From Mycolicibacterium fallax (GTDB taxonomy: Bacteria > Actinomycetota > Actinomycetes > Mycobacteriales > Mycobacteriaceae): a stretch of 64,000 nt of DNA. A program made the translations under genes and the position numbers. Below the pieces are notes generated by a model, which made no database searches, was not told where the DNA came from, and saw only the letters and a program-made list of their open reading frames with translations. Numbering within the stretch: position 1 is the stretch's first letter; the number at the start of each line of letters is the position of its first letter. Location of the stretch: positions 1,798,001 to 1,862,000 of the forward strand of contig NZ_AP022603.1 in NCBI RefSeq assembly GCF_010726955.1. The letters are read 5' to 3'. Below, piece by piece: positions 45,230 to 54,071 of this stretch.

Positions 45230-47457
45230 GCGCCGGCCTGGGGGTCGGCTTTGCGCAGTGCCGAATCGTGGGCGCCGCGGGTGGCGATGGGCTGCAACGG
45301 TAGCCGCCCGGTGGTGCCGGCCCCGCTGATCGCCGCGCTGTGAGCGGCCTGCTCCTTGGTCAGTCGCCCCAGGATGGCGTCCAGGGAATGCAGCTCGCGC
45401 AGCCGTGCGGCGATCCACACGTTGTCGTCGGTCAACTCGCGGCCGGTGCGGGCCAGGTACTGACTGCGGCGGACTTCGATCAGGGCGGTGGTTTTGGCGT
45501 GCTGGTCGGCCAGCTCATCAGCATGGGTGGCGTCGGTGGCGAAATGCCCGCAGCTCAAACACGCATTGCCTTTGTCGCACGATTTCAGCGGCGGCAGCAG
45601 GCACACCCCGTTGGGCAGCACCCGGTCGGTGCGGGCCGAAAGTTGGGTCATGTCCAGGATGTCGGCCGGGCTGATCGCGATGTCCACCCCGTGGGCGCCG
45701 ATCTTCTTGTGTTTGAGGAACTCGGCTTCGGCGGTGGCCGCCAGGGTGGCCGCATAGCGCAGCGTCATCTCCGGGCTCTTGTGCCCGAGATAGCGCTGCA
45801 CCACGTGGATCGGCACCCCGTCGTTGAGCAGTTCGGTGGCCCGGGTGTGCCGCAGCCGATGGGTTTGGCTGAACCGCAACGGATTACCCGCGGCATCGGT
45901 CATCCCGTGCAGCGCGTCGAGTTTGTTCAAGGACTGGCTGTAGGTGGCATAGGGGCGGGGCCGTTGACCGTTGAGGTTCGACCTGGTGCCGATGAACAGA
46001 TACTTCGGCGTGAGGTGCCCAAAGTTCTGGGCCAGCCACTGCTGCTGTTCGGTGATCACGTTGACCACGGCTTGCTCCACCAGGATGGTGGGTTCCACGC
46101 CGTCGACTTTGGTCTGCTGGTAGCGCAGCTTGGCCACGAAGGCATCCGAGTCCTCGGAGTCCGTTGGGCGCTGCGCCCCCGGGATCGGTTGCAGCGGACG
46201 GTGATCGAGCATCAGGATTTCTGAGGCGCGGCGCCCGGTCAACGCTTGCAGCAGCCAGATCCGGGCGGCCTGCGGGTCACCGAGTCCCTTGATCAGCGAC
46301 GCACTGCCATCGGGGTGGGTCAGCCCGACCAAGGTGGAACGGTCAGCGCCCAGCACATCGAGGTAGGCCAGCATGCGTTGCAGATCAGCGGTGCCATACC
46401 AGCTCAGCTCCCGGACCCGGTTGGCGCGGCGGCTGCGAAACGCCGGACCCCACAGCCGGGTATGGGCGGCACCGAGCTGCGCCCACCGAGGATCGCCGGT
46501 CGCGGCGGCAGCCTCAGGGGCGTGGTCGACCATAAACGTGTAGAACACCTGGGTTTGGGACTGGATCGCGTCGATCGCCGCCGGGGTCAACGGCTTGTCC
46601 GGGTTGGCGGCCGCGGCCGGGGATCTCAGATATTCGGTGAACGCGGTGAAGATCAGCCGCAACTGCGCAGGGTCCTCGGCCAGGACGGGGTCGGTGTCGC
46701 CGCGGGCGGTCAGAAACGGGCCCAGGTGCCGCGCGGTGTCGCGGGCCCGCTCCACCACCGAGGACCAGCGCAGCAGTTCGGCGTCCAGGGCGGTGCGCAG
46801 CCAGAACCGCACCCCCTCCCGCAGCCAGCCCGGGTTGATCGCGGCGAGGTTGACTGACAGGTCGTGGCGCGGTTCGTGTTCTCGCTGAGGAATGCGGGGA
46901 TCGGCGTCCAGATCCCAGAGGTCATGCGCCCACCAGTCGGTGTCGCTGCAGCGCACCGACAGATGCAGGTGCAGATGCTCGACCAGGTGGGTGATATTGC
47001 GCCGGGCCCCCGCCGACGGCAGCCGTGCGTTGCGCCGCTCGAAGACCAGCACCGCCTGGCGCAGTATCGCCGCCACGCCCAGGTCGGTGATGCTCACCGG
47101 TGGATGGCCGTGTTGCGCGCGGTAGTCCGCGGTGGCGGCGGTCAATGCCTGGCCAGCCCACCGCAACAGAGACGGCTCGATTTTGCGCAGGCCTTCGTGA
47201 TGACAGAGCCACACCCACCAGGCGATCTCGTCGGCGAAGCGGGTCGGCACCCCGACCGGGGTGAAGTCATGCTCAGTGTGCGCCCGGTTTTCCCGCAGGT
47301 AGTAGCGGTTACGCAGAAACACTGTGTTGGCAGGGGCGCTATCGATCCGATACACCGGTGTTCGCCACGGCGGCGGCACCAACGCCCACTGCGCCTGCCA
47401 CGAGCGGTCCTCATGCCGCCGAACGGGTTTCGGGTCGTCATGGCCGGCCATCGGCAA
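45226..47457 (-). CDS. Tyrosine recombinase, Tn554 TnpB-like
   Basis: 743 aa. The catalytic domain (about 400-590) shows Arg I in LTGRRASEILMLDHR, the HxxR box in HRLRHTRATELLNDG, and HKSPEMTLRYAA with the nucleophile Tyr. A C-terminal Cys cluster (SCDKGNACLSCGHFA), about 60 residues past the Tyr, looks like a zinc ribbon as in TnpB-type proteins. It overlaps the smaller recombinase by 20 bp. TnpA and TnpB act together in Tn554 transposition. Confidence 0.9.
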   Translation of the reverse strand: MPMAGHDDPKPVRRHEDRSWQAQWALVPPPWRTPVYRIDSAPANTVFLRNRYYLRENRAHTEHDFTPVGVPTRFADEIAWWVWLCHHEGLRKIEPSLLRWAGQALTAATADYRAQHGHPPVSITDLGVAAILRQAVLVFERRNARLPSAGARRNITHLVEHLHLHLSVRCSDTDWWAHDLWDLDADPRIPQREHEPRHDLSVNLAAINPGWLREGVRFWLRTALDAELLRWSSVVERARDTARHLGPFLTARGDTDPVLAEDPAQLRLIFTAFTEYLRSPAAAANPDKPLTPAAIDAIQSQTQVFYTFMVDHAPEAAAATGDPRWAQLGAAHTRLWGPAFRSRRANRVRELSWYGTADLQRMLAYLDVLGADRSTLVGLTHPDGSASLIKGLGDPQAARIWLLQALTGRRASEILMLDHRPLQPIPGAQRPTDSEDSDAFVAKLRYQQTKVDGVEPTILVEQAVVNVITEQQQWLAQNFGHLTPKYLFIGTRSNLNGQRPRPYATYSQSLNKLDALHGMTDAAGNPLRFSQTHRLRHTRATELLNDGVPIHVVQRYLGHKSPEMTLRYAATLAATAEAEFLKHKKIGAHGVDIAISPADILDMTQLSARTDRVLPNGVCLLPPLKSCDKGNACLSCGHFATDATHADELADQHAKTTALIEVRRSQYLARTGRELTDDNVWIAARLRELHSLDAILGRLTKEQAAHSAAISGAGTTGRLPLQPIATRGAHDSALRKADPQAGA

Positions 47458-48646
47458 GGCCCTTCCAGCCGGCGACGTAGTTCTTCCAATGGGCCAGGGA
47501 ACGCATCTCGGCGTCCTGGGTGACCCATCCGTAGGTCGAGAGGGTGGTCTGCACGTCGGCGTGCCCGAGGCGGCGCATCACCACATGCTCGGGTACCCCG
47601 GCCAGCAGCAGCGCAGTGGCATGGGTATGGCGCAGCCAGTGCGGGCTCCAGTCCACCGGCAACTGTGGGTGGGCTCCTTTGATGCCGCGGACCTTCTCAT
47701 AGACAGTCTCGACTCGCATCGGCGAAAATCGGGGGCCACGAACCAGATTCACGAACACGAAGTGTGTGGCCAGATCTGGCACGGTCACATCTGCGGCCAT
47801 CGCCACCAGCTGCCAGACATATTCCGAATACAGCGCTTCGAGGTCGTCTCCGACGTAGACCCGCCGCGACCCGGTCTTCACCCGCACCCCGTGCGGGTGA
47901 TCCTGGCGGTCGACGATCTCGATGAACGGAGTCGCCCCGGCGCCGATGTGAAAGTCGTGATGGCGCAGCGACAATGCTTCACCGAGGCGCATCCCGGTCT
48001 CGGCCAGCACCGCGAACAACAACCGGTTACGCACCCCCGCCGGCCCACCCGACCACCCACCTTCATCGGTTTGGGTCGAGCAGCCATCCAGGATGGTGTT
48101 GACCTGTGCCGGGGTCAGCACCGGGGTGGCGGAGCGGTTCGGGGTCCGCATCCGGTAGATCGGGTGATCCCCTCGGCGGGCAGGCCCGACCCCGTCGAGG
48201 AAACCGACATAGCGGCGATAGCGGCGCCAAGAACCCCGCGAGGTGAACAACCGGCCATAGGGCACATCGGTGCCGTGTGCATCGGCGTGGTAGCGGTACA
48301 TCGACAACACCGCCGCGGCCCGAGGCTGCAACGAGGACGCGGCCAGCTTCTGAGTCGGTGCTCCGATCCGGGCCGCACCGGGCAGATCCCCGGTCCGCAG
48401 ATACCGCAGAAACTGCCCAAACAGAGTGGTGGGAAAGTCATCCCACGCGTGCCCGGTGTGCTCCAGCACAGTGAACCACTCCGCCAGGCCCGCACAATAT
48501 GCCCGCACGGTGTGCGGGGAGGCCCCACCGTCGCGCAGAAACCGCAGATACGCCGCGGCCGGGCCGATCGGCAGATGATCAGCACCGACCACTGTGTAAG
48601 TGTCGGATTCGCCGTCGCTGAAACTGACCCGCTGTACTCGCGCCAC
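47438..48646 (-). CDS. Tyrosine recombinase, Tn554 TnpA-like
   Basis: 402 aa. N-terminal SAM-like core-binding domain (AAAYLRFLRDGGASPHTVRA) and catalytic residues: Arg I in ETGMRLGEALSLRHHD, HWLRH box, then LGHADVQTTLSTYGWV with the nucleophile Tyr. First gene of the three-gene recombination module, 25 bp downstream of the HTH-ImmA gene. Confidence 0.9.
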   Translation of the reverse strand: MARVQRVSFSDGESDTYTVVGADHLPIGPAAAYLRFLRDGGASPHTVRAYCAGLAEWFTVLEHTGHAWDDFPTTLFGQFLRYLRTGDLPGAARIGAPTQKLAASSLQPRAAAVLSMYRYHADAHGTDVPYGRLFTSRGSWRRYRRYVGFLDGVGPARRGDHPIYRMRTPNRSATPVLTPAQVNTILDGCSTQTDEGGWSGGPAGVRNRLLFAVLAETGMRLGEALSLRHHDFHIGAGATPFIEIVDRQDHPHGVRVKTGSRRVYVGDDLEALYSEYVWQLVAMAADVTVPDLATHFVFVNLVRGPRFSPMRVETVYEKVRGIKGAHPQLPVDWSPHWLRHTHATALLLAGVPEHVVMRRLGHADVQTTLSTYGWVTQDAEMRSLAHWKNYVAGWKGLADGRP

Positions 48647-48671
48647 CGCTGACCTGACCCCCGAGAACCCG

Positions 48672-49901
48672 TCAGCCCCGCCGCCGGCCCACCGGCAACG
48701 TCAACACATTGGAGTGCGTACCGGTCATCGCCACCGCCGGCGCCGGATCTGCCACCGCCCGGGCCGCGTTGACAGCTACACCGGTGCGCTGACCAACAGT
48801 GAAGTCCTCCAACATGTCCTGGGGCCACATCAGGTCATAGGGGGCCAGCATCATCGCCGAAGTCGCCGAGAACGCCATCTCCAACCACTTACTGATCAGC
48901 CGGGGCCGCTCCACATCCCGGTCGTTCCAGCCTGGCTCCACCCGACCCCATGTGGTGTCGGTTTCGGTGTTGGTGCGGGTGTAAAGCTGGCGGCGCAACG
49001 CCTCAAACCGCTGATCACTCAACAGCTTCGAGGTATGCAGGTGTTTGAGCAACGCCCCCAGCGATATACCCCACCGGGCTTTGACCGGCAACAACTCCGC
49101 CAGCGACGGCGCCCGCGACACCTCGTCGGCGAGCACAGCCGCCGGCGCCAACAACTCCGAAGCGAACCGTGAGGCCTGCTCCTCACGCTCCTCATTGACA
49201 CTGCCCGAGGCGTGCAACGCCAGGTGCCCAACCTCATGGGCCAGCGTCCAGCGTGTGCGCTCCCACGAATGTGACTGCCGCACAACGATCAACGGCCGCG
49301 TGTTGAACTCACCGACCCGCACCGAGTACCCCAGATGCTTGTCGAGTTTCCCAGTGGAATCCTCATCGCCGAGGATGCGCCGCGACGACGACGTCAACAG
49401 CCGGCGCATCACGATCGCCACACCATTGCGTTCGATCTCATGGGTCAGGTAGTCGACCGGCCCATCAGTATCCAGCCCCCACGCCTTGCGCACCGCCTCG
49501 GCGGCCTGATCGACCGGGGTCTCACTGTCCAGGACCGGCAACCGCACCGGCGGCAACTTCACCCGGGTATGCAACTCGTCGAGAAACTCCCCAGTCAACG
49601 CGGCAAACTGGGCCAGATACTCCCGCTCAGTGGCCGTGATCGAGCGCGGCGCCCGAAACAGCAGATCTGTGGGATGCACCCGCGATGTCGGTGCGGTGGT
49701 GAAGAACTTCGGCGGGAACCGCAGCACTGCCACCAACTGCTCAAAGTCCTCGACCGGCAACGCCGTGGTCGCCGAACGCTCCAAACGGTTGAGCCGAGAA
49801 TGCTTCCAGCCCAACGCTTCCATCACCGCGGTCACCGTCATCGCACGGATCACCCGAGCCTGGTTGACCCGCACTCCATACACATCCACGGTCGCCTTCA
49901 T
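48672..49901 (-). CDS. XRE-type HTH protein fused to ImmA/IrrE metallopeptidase
   Basis: 409 aa. Residues 1-60 form an XRE-like helix-turn-helix (MTVTAVMEALGWKHSRLNRL); residues about 190-260 form an ImmA/IrrE peptidase with the zinc motif LAHEVGHLALHA and ERTRWT before it, followed by EEQASRFASELLAP. Such proteins cleave repressors of mobile elements or act in toxin-antitoxin-like units. It is encoded directly upstream of the recombinase genes on the same strand and could trigger excision (inference). Confidence 0.88.
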   Translation of the reverse strand: MKATVDVYGVRVNQARVIRAMTVTAVMEALGWKHSRLNRLERSATTALPVEDFEQLVAVLRFPPKFFTTAPTSRVHPTDLLFRAPRSITATEREYLAQFAALTGEFLDELHTRVKLPPVRLPVLDSETPVDQAAEAVRKAWGLDTDGPVDYLTHEIERNGVAIVMRRLLTSSSRRILGDEDSTGKLDKHLGYSVRVGEFNTRPLIVVRQSHSWERTRWTLAHEVGHLALHASGSVNEEREEQASRFASELLAPAAVLADEVSRAPSLAELLPVKARWGISLGALLKHLHTSKLLSDQRFEALRRQLYTRTNTETDTTWGRVEPGWNDRDVERPRLISKWLEMAFSATSAMMLAPYDLMWPQDMLEDFTVGQRTGVAVNAARAVADPAPAVAMTGTHSNVLTLPVGRRRG

Positions 49902-49974
49902 CGCAGCCCCGATTCAACAACGACCCCACGACATGAAATACGCCGCCCCCCACCGCAACCACCATCATCGCGTG

Positions 49975-50694
49975 CTACGCCGGTTCCGGCTCGTCGGGAT
50001 CGTCGGTACCCGACCCCGAAGCAGGAGGCGCCCATTCGCCGAAGTCGTCCACCGGCGCCACCGGCGGCCGCTTGCCCGCCGCCAACAACGGCGACTCCGT
50101 CACCGGCGGCAACGCCGCCGTCGCCAAAACCTGTACCCGAGAAGCATTGTCGACATCCAACACCGCCGCCAACACCGCCTCCGCCAGGCCGAACCCGTCG
50201 TCGGTCGGCCACCACAACGCGAAGATGTCCGGCTTGCCCGCCGGCGTAACCTTCGGAACCGGGAACATCTCGGCACCCGACCCCTCGTCGAGGATCATCT
50301 GCTCGCCCTCGGTCGCCGGCACTCGCACCAGCGGATGCCCACCCCCACCCGGAGTGACCACGGTTCGCACCCGCTCCCCGTGCAGCACCCGCGACGGCCA
50401 CCGCCGCATCCGAAAATCCATCCCCCGCGAATCCGACACCTGCACCGACAACCCGCTGCCGCACGTCGTCAACAACGTGTCCCCAGGCATCGGCCCGCGC
50501 AATTCCCGCATCCGCAACACCATCAACCGCACATCGGTACAAAACGCCTGCCCGTGAATACTCCGCGGATCGTCGAACAGCGGCTTCCACATCTCGGCGA
50601 CCCGAGGAATCACCCGCTCCAAGTCGTAACGCAACGTCGCGCACGACGGCCGATGATCGGTGACCACCCGATCCAGCCACCCCTGTAGGTTCAT
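49975..50694 (-). CDS. Hypothetical protein of the island
   Basis: 239 aa from the ATG at 50694; not recognised. The N-terminal part (LQGWLDRVVTDHRPSCATLR) is helical, the middle beta-rich (TLLTTCGSGLSVQVSDSRG, FALWWPTDDGFGLAEAV), and the last 40 residues are Pro/Asp-rich and probably disordered. It lies 73 bp upstream of the HTH-ImmA gene on the same strand; the pair may form a functional unit. Confidence 0.7.
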   Translation of the reverse strand: MNLQGWLDRVVTDHRPSCATLRYDLERVIPRVAEMWKPLFDDPRSIHGQAFCTDVRLMVLRMRELRGPMPGDTLLTTCGSGLSVQVSDSRGMDFRMRRWPSRVLHGERVRTVVTPGGGGHPLVRVPATEGEQMILDEGSGAEMFPVPKVTPAGKPDIFALWWPTDDGFGLAEAVLAAVLDVDNASRVQVLATAALPPVTESPLLAAGKRPPVAPVDDFGEWAPPASGSGTDDPDEPEPA

Positions 50695-51091
50695 GCGGCG
50701 AATTTCGCACACTAAAGCAGTCTATGCAAGCAACACGCCCAAGGGGCGTACCACCCAAATTCTCACCGGCCAGCATCACCATAGGATACGTGTTCCTGAC
50801 GATGAAACCGCAGATAAACACGCTAAATGGACACAAAATATTGTGTACCTACTGATAAGTCACCACGGGAAGTGCAGTTCGATACCCGCATCGGTGGGTC
50901 TCCTCGGAGAGCTTCGTCAGTCCGGCGAGTTTATTCGTGGAGTGGAACCACCGTGATCCTTTCGACCGGATGCTGGCTGCCCAGGCCATACTCGAATCGA
51001 TGACCCTCGTTACAGGCGACGCCGCCTTTGGCGGACTTCCCGGCCTACGGACGCTGTGGTGACCATCCGGCGCTGAGTCCGCGCCGTCTCC
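50695..51091. other. Right terminal region of the island, no gene
   Basis: About 400 bp of less GC-rich DNA with no convincing gene. It contains the inverted repeat ACACAA-AATA-TTGTGT at 50831-50846, operator-like, about 140 bp upstream of the hypothetical gene; a CAGATAA motif at 50811 like those at the left end; and direct pieces such as CTGATAAG (50852). The right junction heptamer lies at 51154-51160, inside the helicase gene. Confidence 0.5.
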
Positions 51092-52732
51092 TCAGATGCC
51101 CAGGCGGTGAGCAAGTTCCGGGCCGCCAACCGTCCGGAGGAAGTCGGGGTCGCCGCACACCACGAGCTGATCGCGGGCCCTGGACAGCCCGACGTAGAGC
51201 CGTTCACGGGAGCGTTCGAAGGCCTGCTGTTCGTTGACGACAAGGACGACCGCCCGTCGTTCCAGGCCCTTGAATCCGAGCACGTGCCCGTAGAAGACCT
51301 GCTCGGTGTCCCAGAAGCTGGCCCAGTAGGCGGTGTTGCCGGCGGCTTGGCGTTCGCGCTGCTCGGGGTGCCGGCTGCCGGTGGTCAGCAGCGCGACGTC
51401 CTCGGGCCGCCAGCCCTGGTCCAGCAGCCAGTCCACCTGGTCGTCGCCGGCGTCCATCGCGGTGTCCGCCGTGCAGGCCACAAAGCTGACCGTCGGCCCG
51501 TCACCGCCGAGGAACCGCATCGGGTGGTCGACCAGCGGCTGGAACGCCTGGGCGATCTGGCGGGTGTTGCGCAGATTGTGGTCGAGGACCAGCGGCACCA
51601 GCGGCACCGGCGGTGACCCGTACCGGTCGAAGACCCGCTGCCCCTCGTCGCTGAAGACGTAGAGCCCGCCGGCCTCCTCGTCGCGCAGCGCGCCCAGCAG
51701 CGGCTCCCACCAGGCGTCGGCGAAGTCCTGGGCCTCGTCCACCACGATCGCGTCGAAGCGCTGGCCGTCGTCGAGCCCGGCCGCCAACTCGGCCATCTGG
51801 CGGGGCAGCTCATGCTCCCAGAACCGCACGGTGTCCTCGTTGCGCAGCGCCTCGTCCGGGCCGGCGGGCGCTCCCCAGGTCTTGCCGAGGTCGTGGAATT
51901 CGCCGACGTAGGCCGGGCGCTGGCTCCTGTTCCAGCCGGCGGTGACCCGTTCCAGATACGACGCCAACCCGTGCGAATAACAGACCAGGGCCACCCGCTG
52001 GCCGGCGCGGGCCAGCCGGCGGGCCTGTTCCATCGCCAGGAACGTCTTGCCGCTGCCCGCCCCGCCGCGGATCTCCACCCGGTTCAGCAGCTGGATGGCG
52101 CCCAGGATCACCGCCTGCTGGTCGGTGAGCACGTCGGCGGCGTCCTCGTTCTCCCGCGCCCGGGACACCACGTCGAGCTGTGGCAGGCCGCGCCCGCCCA
52201 GCGCGACACCGAGTTGCTCGATGCCCGCGGCGCCCAGCAGCGGCCGCGGGAGCTCCTGGTCGAGCAGGACCTTGCGCAGCCGAGCGGCGAGCTCGCCCAG
52301 TTCGGTGCGATCGATGACCTTCCAGCGCGGGCAGTCCGGCAGCGCAAAGCCTTCGGGCAGTTCGGTATTCGGCAGCACGACGAGGTGATCCCAGCGCTGT
52401 CGGCCCTGCGTCCAGCGCGGGTCGCCCTCGACGAAGCTGCGCAGCGCGTAGCAGGCCTCACGGGCCTGCCGGACCGGCTCGATGGTGTGGTCGCTACGGC
52501 CGCGGCGCTGCCGCCAGGACTGGCCGTCGTGCCAGACCTGTCCGCCCTTCACCTCGAGGCACGCGATGCCCGCACCCTCGATGGCCACCACGAGGTCGAC
52601 CTCGTGGTCCTTGAGGTGGTCGGTGACCCGCTGGCCGGGGATCAGCAGGTCTTCGGGCTTCAGCTGGTCATCGAGCGCCTGCCAGACGGTGCGCTCGGCA
52701 CCGTTGGCCAGCCGGGGCTTTTCCCTGGACAC
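51092..52732 (-). CDS. NERD-domain UvrD/Rep-like DNA helicase
   Basis: 546 aa. N-terminal NERD nuclease-related domain (EVDLVVAIEGAGIACLEVKG), then superfamily 1 helicase motifs: Walker A GGAGSGKTFLA, Walker B IVVDEAQDFAD, LDHNLRNTRQ, KGLERRAVVLV and YVGLSRARDQL. The GTG at 52732 is chosen as start because a 14-codon leader with a strong Shine-Dalgarno ends three bases before it. The last 20 or so codons come from the inserted island. Neighbour of the Wadjet operon, same strand, 196 bp downstream; may belong to the same defence locus. Confidence 0.87.
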   Translation of the reverse strand: MSREKPRLANGAERTVWQALDDQLKPEDLLIPGQRVTDHLKDHEVDLVVAIEGAGIACLEVKGGQVWHDGQSWRQRRGRSDHTIEPVRQAREACYALRSFVEGDPRWTQGRQRWDHLVVLPNTELPEGFALPDCPRWKVIDRTELGELAARLRKVLLDQELPRPLLGAAGIEQLGVALGGRGLPQLDVVSRARENEDAADVLTDQQAVILGAIQLLNRVEIRGGAGSGKTFLAMEQARRLARAGQRVALVCYSHGLASYLERVTAGWNRSQRPAYVGEFHDLGKTWGAPAGPDEALRNEDTVRFWEHELPRQMAELAAGLDDGQRFDAIVVDEAQDFADAWWEPLLGALRDEEAGGLYVFSDEGQRVFDRYGSPPVPLVPLVLDHNLRNTRQIAQAFQPLVDHPMRFLGGDGPTVSFVACTADTAMDAGDDQVDWLLDQGWRPEDVALLTTGSRHPEQRERQAAGNTAYWASFWDTEQVFYGHVLGFKGLERRAVVLVVNEQQAFERSRERLYVGLSRARDQLVVCGDPDFLRTVGGPELAHRLGI

Positions 52733-52734
52733 TG

Positions 52735-52779
52735 CTAGACGAACAGCCCCGGCAGCGGGCGCGCGACTCGACGGATCAT
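52735..52779 (-). CDS. 14-residue leader ORF before the helicase gene
   Basis: ATG at 52779, preceded by GGAAGGAAG, reads MIRRVARPLPGLFV and stops at TAG 52737-52735, two bases before the helicase GTG. It may be a leader peptide coupling translation, or the true N-terminus of the helicase separated from it by a small frameshifting insertion (dropping 8 bases would join LF to VSREK). Confidence 0.4.
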   Translation of the reverse strand: MIRRVARPLPGLFV

Positions 52780-52791
52780 GGTGAGACTTCC

Positions 52792-52852
52792 TTCCGGCTG
52801 AGCCTTGCCGCCTTCCGGCGGGGCCTTGCCACCCCCGGCTGGGCCTTGCTAC
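52792..52852. repeat. Degenerate 20-bp tandem repeat
   Basis: Three units of TTCCGGC-GGGCCTTGCC type (52792-52812, 52813-52834, 52835-52852) in the gap between jetD and the helicase leader. Confidence 0.5.
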
Positions 52853-52870
52853 AAGGTATCGGCTTGCCCG

Positions 52871-52913
52871 CGGATACCCGGCGTCGCCACGCACGAATGC
52901 CCGCGGGTATCCG
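52871..52913. other. Inverted repeat between jetD and the helicase
   Basis: CGGATACCCG at 52871-52880 and CGGGTATCCG at 52904-52913 are exact inverted copies 23 bp apart; both are preceded by GCCCG. Could be an intergenic terminator of the jet operon, or an operator. Confidence 0.45.
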
Positions 52914-52928
52914 AGTCGCGGGCGGGGG

Positions 52929-54071
52929 TCAGCCCAATCGCTGCCGCACCCAGGCCCAGTCGATGCGTTCCTGTTCCAGGCGAACCCGCTCGCCCAGCAC
53001 GTCGGTGACCAGTTCCTCGTACAACCGCGCTTCGGACGCGGTCAGCCGGGTCAGCGACGACGTGGCCGGGCGATCCTCACTGCCCCACCGGTCCCGGTGG
53101 GCAACCAGGGTGTCCCGGTCCATCAACACCGACCGGGCGTGCGGAACCCAGGCCCGCAGCCGGTCCAGGATGGCGAAGCCGTGGGTGTCGATGTCTCCCC
53201 AATAGATCACCTCGGCCTCGGCCAGCCAGGGCAGCCGACCCACCGCGTCCACCTCGAAGCCTTTGCCCCAGATCACGACGCCGCCCGCAGGCACCTCAAC
53301 CGACAGGTAGCTGATCTCGTTCTCGATGACCAGCACCGTCCGCGGTGCCAGCGGGAGCCGCGCCAATTCCCCCACTCGCAGCGCCAACTCGGTGATCGGG
53401 GCCGGCAGCCACGGTGCCGGCGCCGGACGCAACCGCACCAACGCCGGCTTGGCGCGCAGTCCCAGGCCGTCGAGGAAACCGGCCGCGCCCGACGACACCC
53501 CCAGCATCGCGGCCAGCGTCGCGCGGTGCCGTTCGGCGAATTTCGTGTCGACCCCGGGCGCGGTGATCTCGCGCAGATACCGGCCCGAATCGCGCTGTGC
53601 GTCGAGCCAGTCGTAGGCGGCGATCAGCCTCGGCAGCTCCGCGGCCAGGGTCAGCGCGGCATGCGGATGCCCAACGATCCACTCCCACACCGGCCCTCGT
53701 TCGCCGGCCGCGGCCAGAAGTTCGTCGAAGCGCCGGACCGCACCCGCCACCCCCAGCAACGCCTGGGCCTGCTCAGGCGTGTCGACCGTGGCACTGACCG
53801 GCAGCCGATTGCGCCCGATCCGCCGTCCACCGATCTCCCGCCACTGCAGTGCGTAGCGGCGGTCGTCGTGCCGGCCGACGTCCAGCGCCGCGACCCAGTC
53901 CCGGGCCGCGCCGAGATCGTCGCCGATCTGCGAGGGCTTCGGGCCGCGCAGCGGCACCTTGATCGGTGCGAACGGCTCTCCGACGGCGTGCGCGCGCAGC
54001 AGCGACCCGTCGTCCCAGCGCCGCCGTACCCGGGCGGCGATGTCGGCGGGCGTGGTCCACCCGGCGGTCAC
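52929..54071 (-). CDS. jetD: Wadjet system protein JetD
   Basis: 380 aa from GTG, overlapping the jetC stop. N-terminal DUF3322 part and C-terminal Toprim-like DUF2220 domain: LVIENEISYLSVEV, VIWGKGFEVDAV, and the metal-binding YWGDIDTHGFAILDRLRAWV followed by SVLMDRDTL. JetD is the topoisomerase VI-like nuclease that cuts closed circular plasmids held by JetABC. Length typical. Last gene of the operon. Confidence 0.93.
   Translation of the reverse strand: MTAGWTTPADIAARVRRRWDDGSLLRAHAVGEPFAPIKVPLRGPKPSQIGDDLGAARDWVAALDVGRHDDRRYALQWREIGGRRIGRNRLPVSATVDTPEQAQALLGVAGAVRRFDELLAAAGERGPVWEWIVGHPHAALTLAAELPRLIAAYDWLDAQRDSGRYLREITAPGVDTKFAERHRATLAAMLGVSSGAAGFLDGLGLRAKPALVRLRPAPAPWLPAPITELALRVGELARLPLAPRTVLVIENEISYLSVEVPAGGVVIWGKGFEVDAVGRLPWLAEAEVIYWGDIDTHGFAILDRLRAWVPHARSVLMDRDTLVAHRDRWGSEDRPATSSLTRLTASEARLYEELVTDVLGERVRLEQERIDWAWVRQRLG

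Larger units (their letters stand above)
36379..51160. mobile_element. Integrated Tn554-like metal/arsenic resistance island
   Basis: About 14.8 kb bounded by CGCACAC at both junctions, inside the 3' end of a helicase gene. It carries a metal P-type ATPase with its sensor, an ars operon, a KmtR-like sensor with an MFS pump, and at the right a three-gene recombination module plus two accessory genes. Base composition is less GC-rich at the ends (36390-36600, 50695-51060) than in the flanks. The island supplies a new 3' end to the helicase. Motifs similar to CAGATAA occur near the left end (complement at 36387-36393 and 36465-36471) and the right end (50811-50817), possibly recombinase arm sites. 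Confidence 0.7.

Noticed and set aside
50660..50956. 98-codon plus-strand ORF at the right end of the island
   Set aside because: No ribosome binding site, no motif, overlaps the start of the minus-strand gene and lies in AT-richer terminal DNA.
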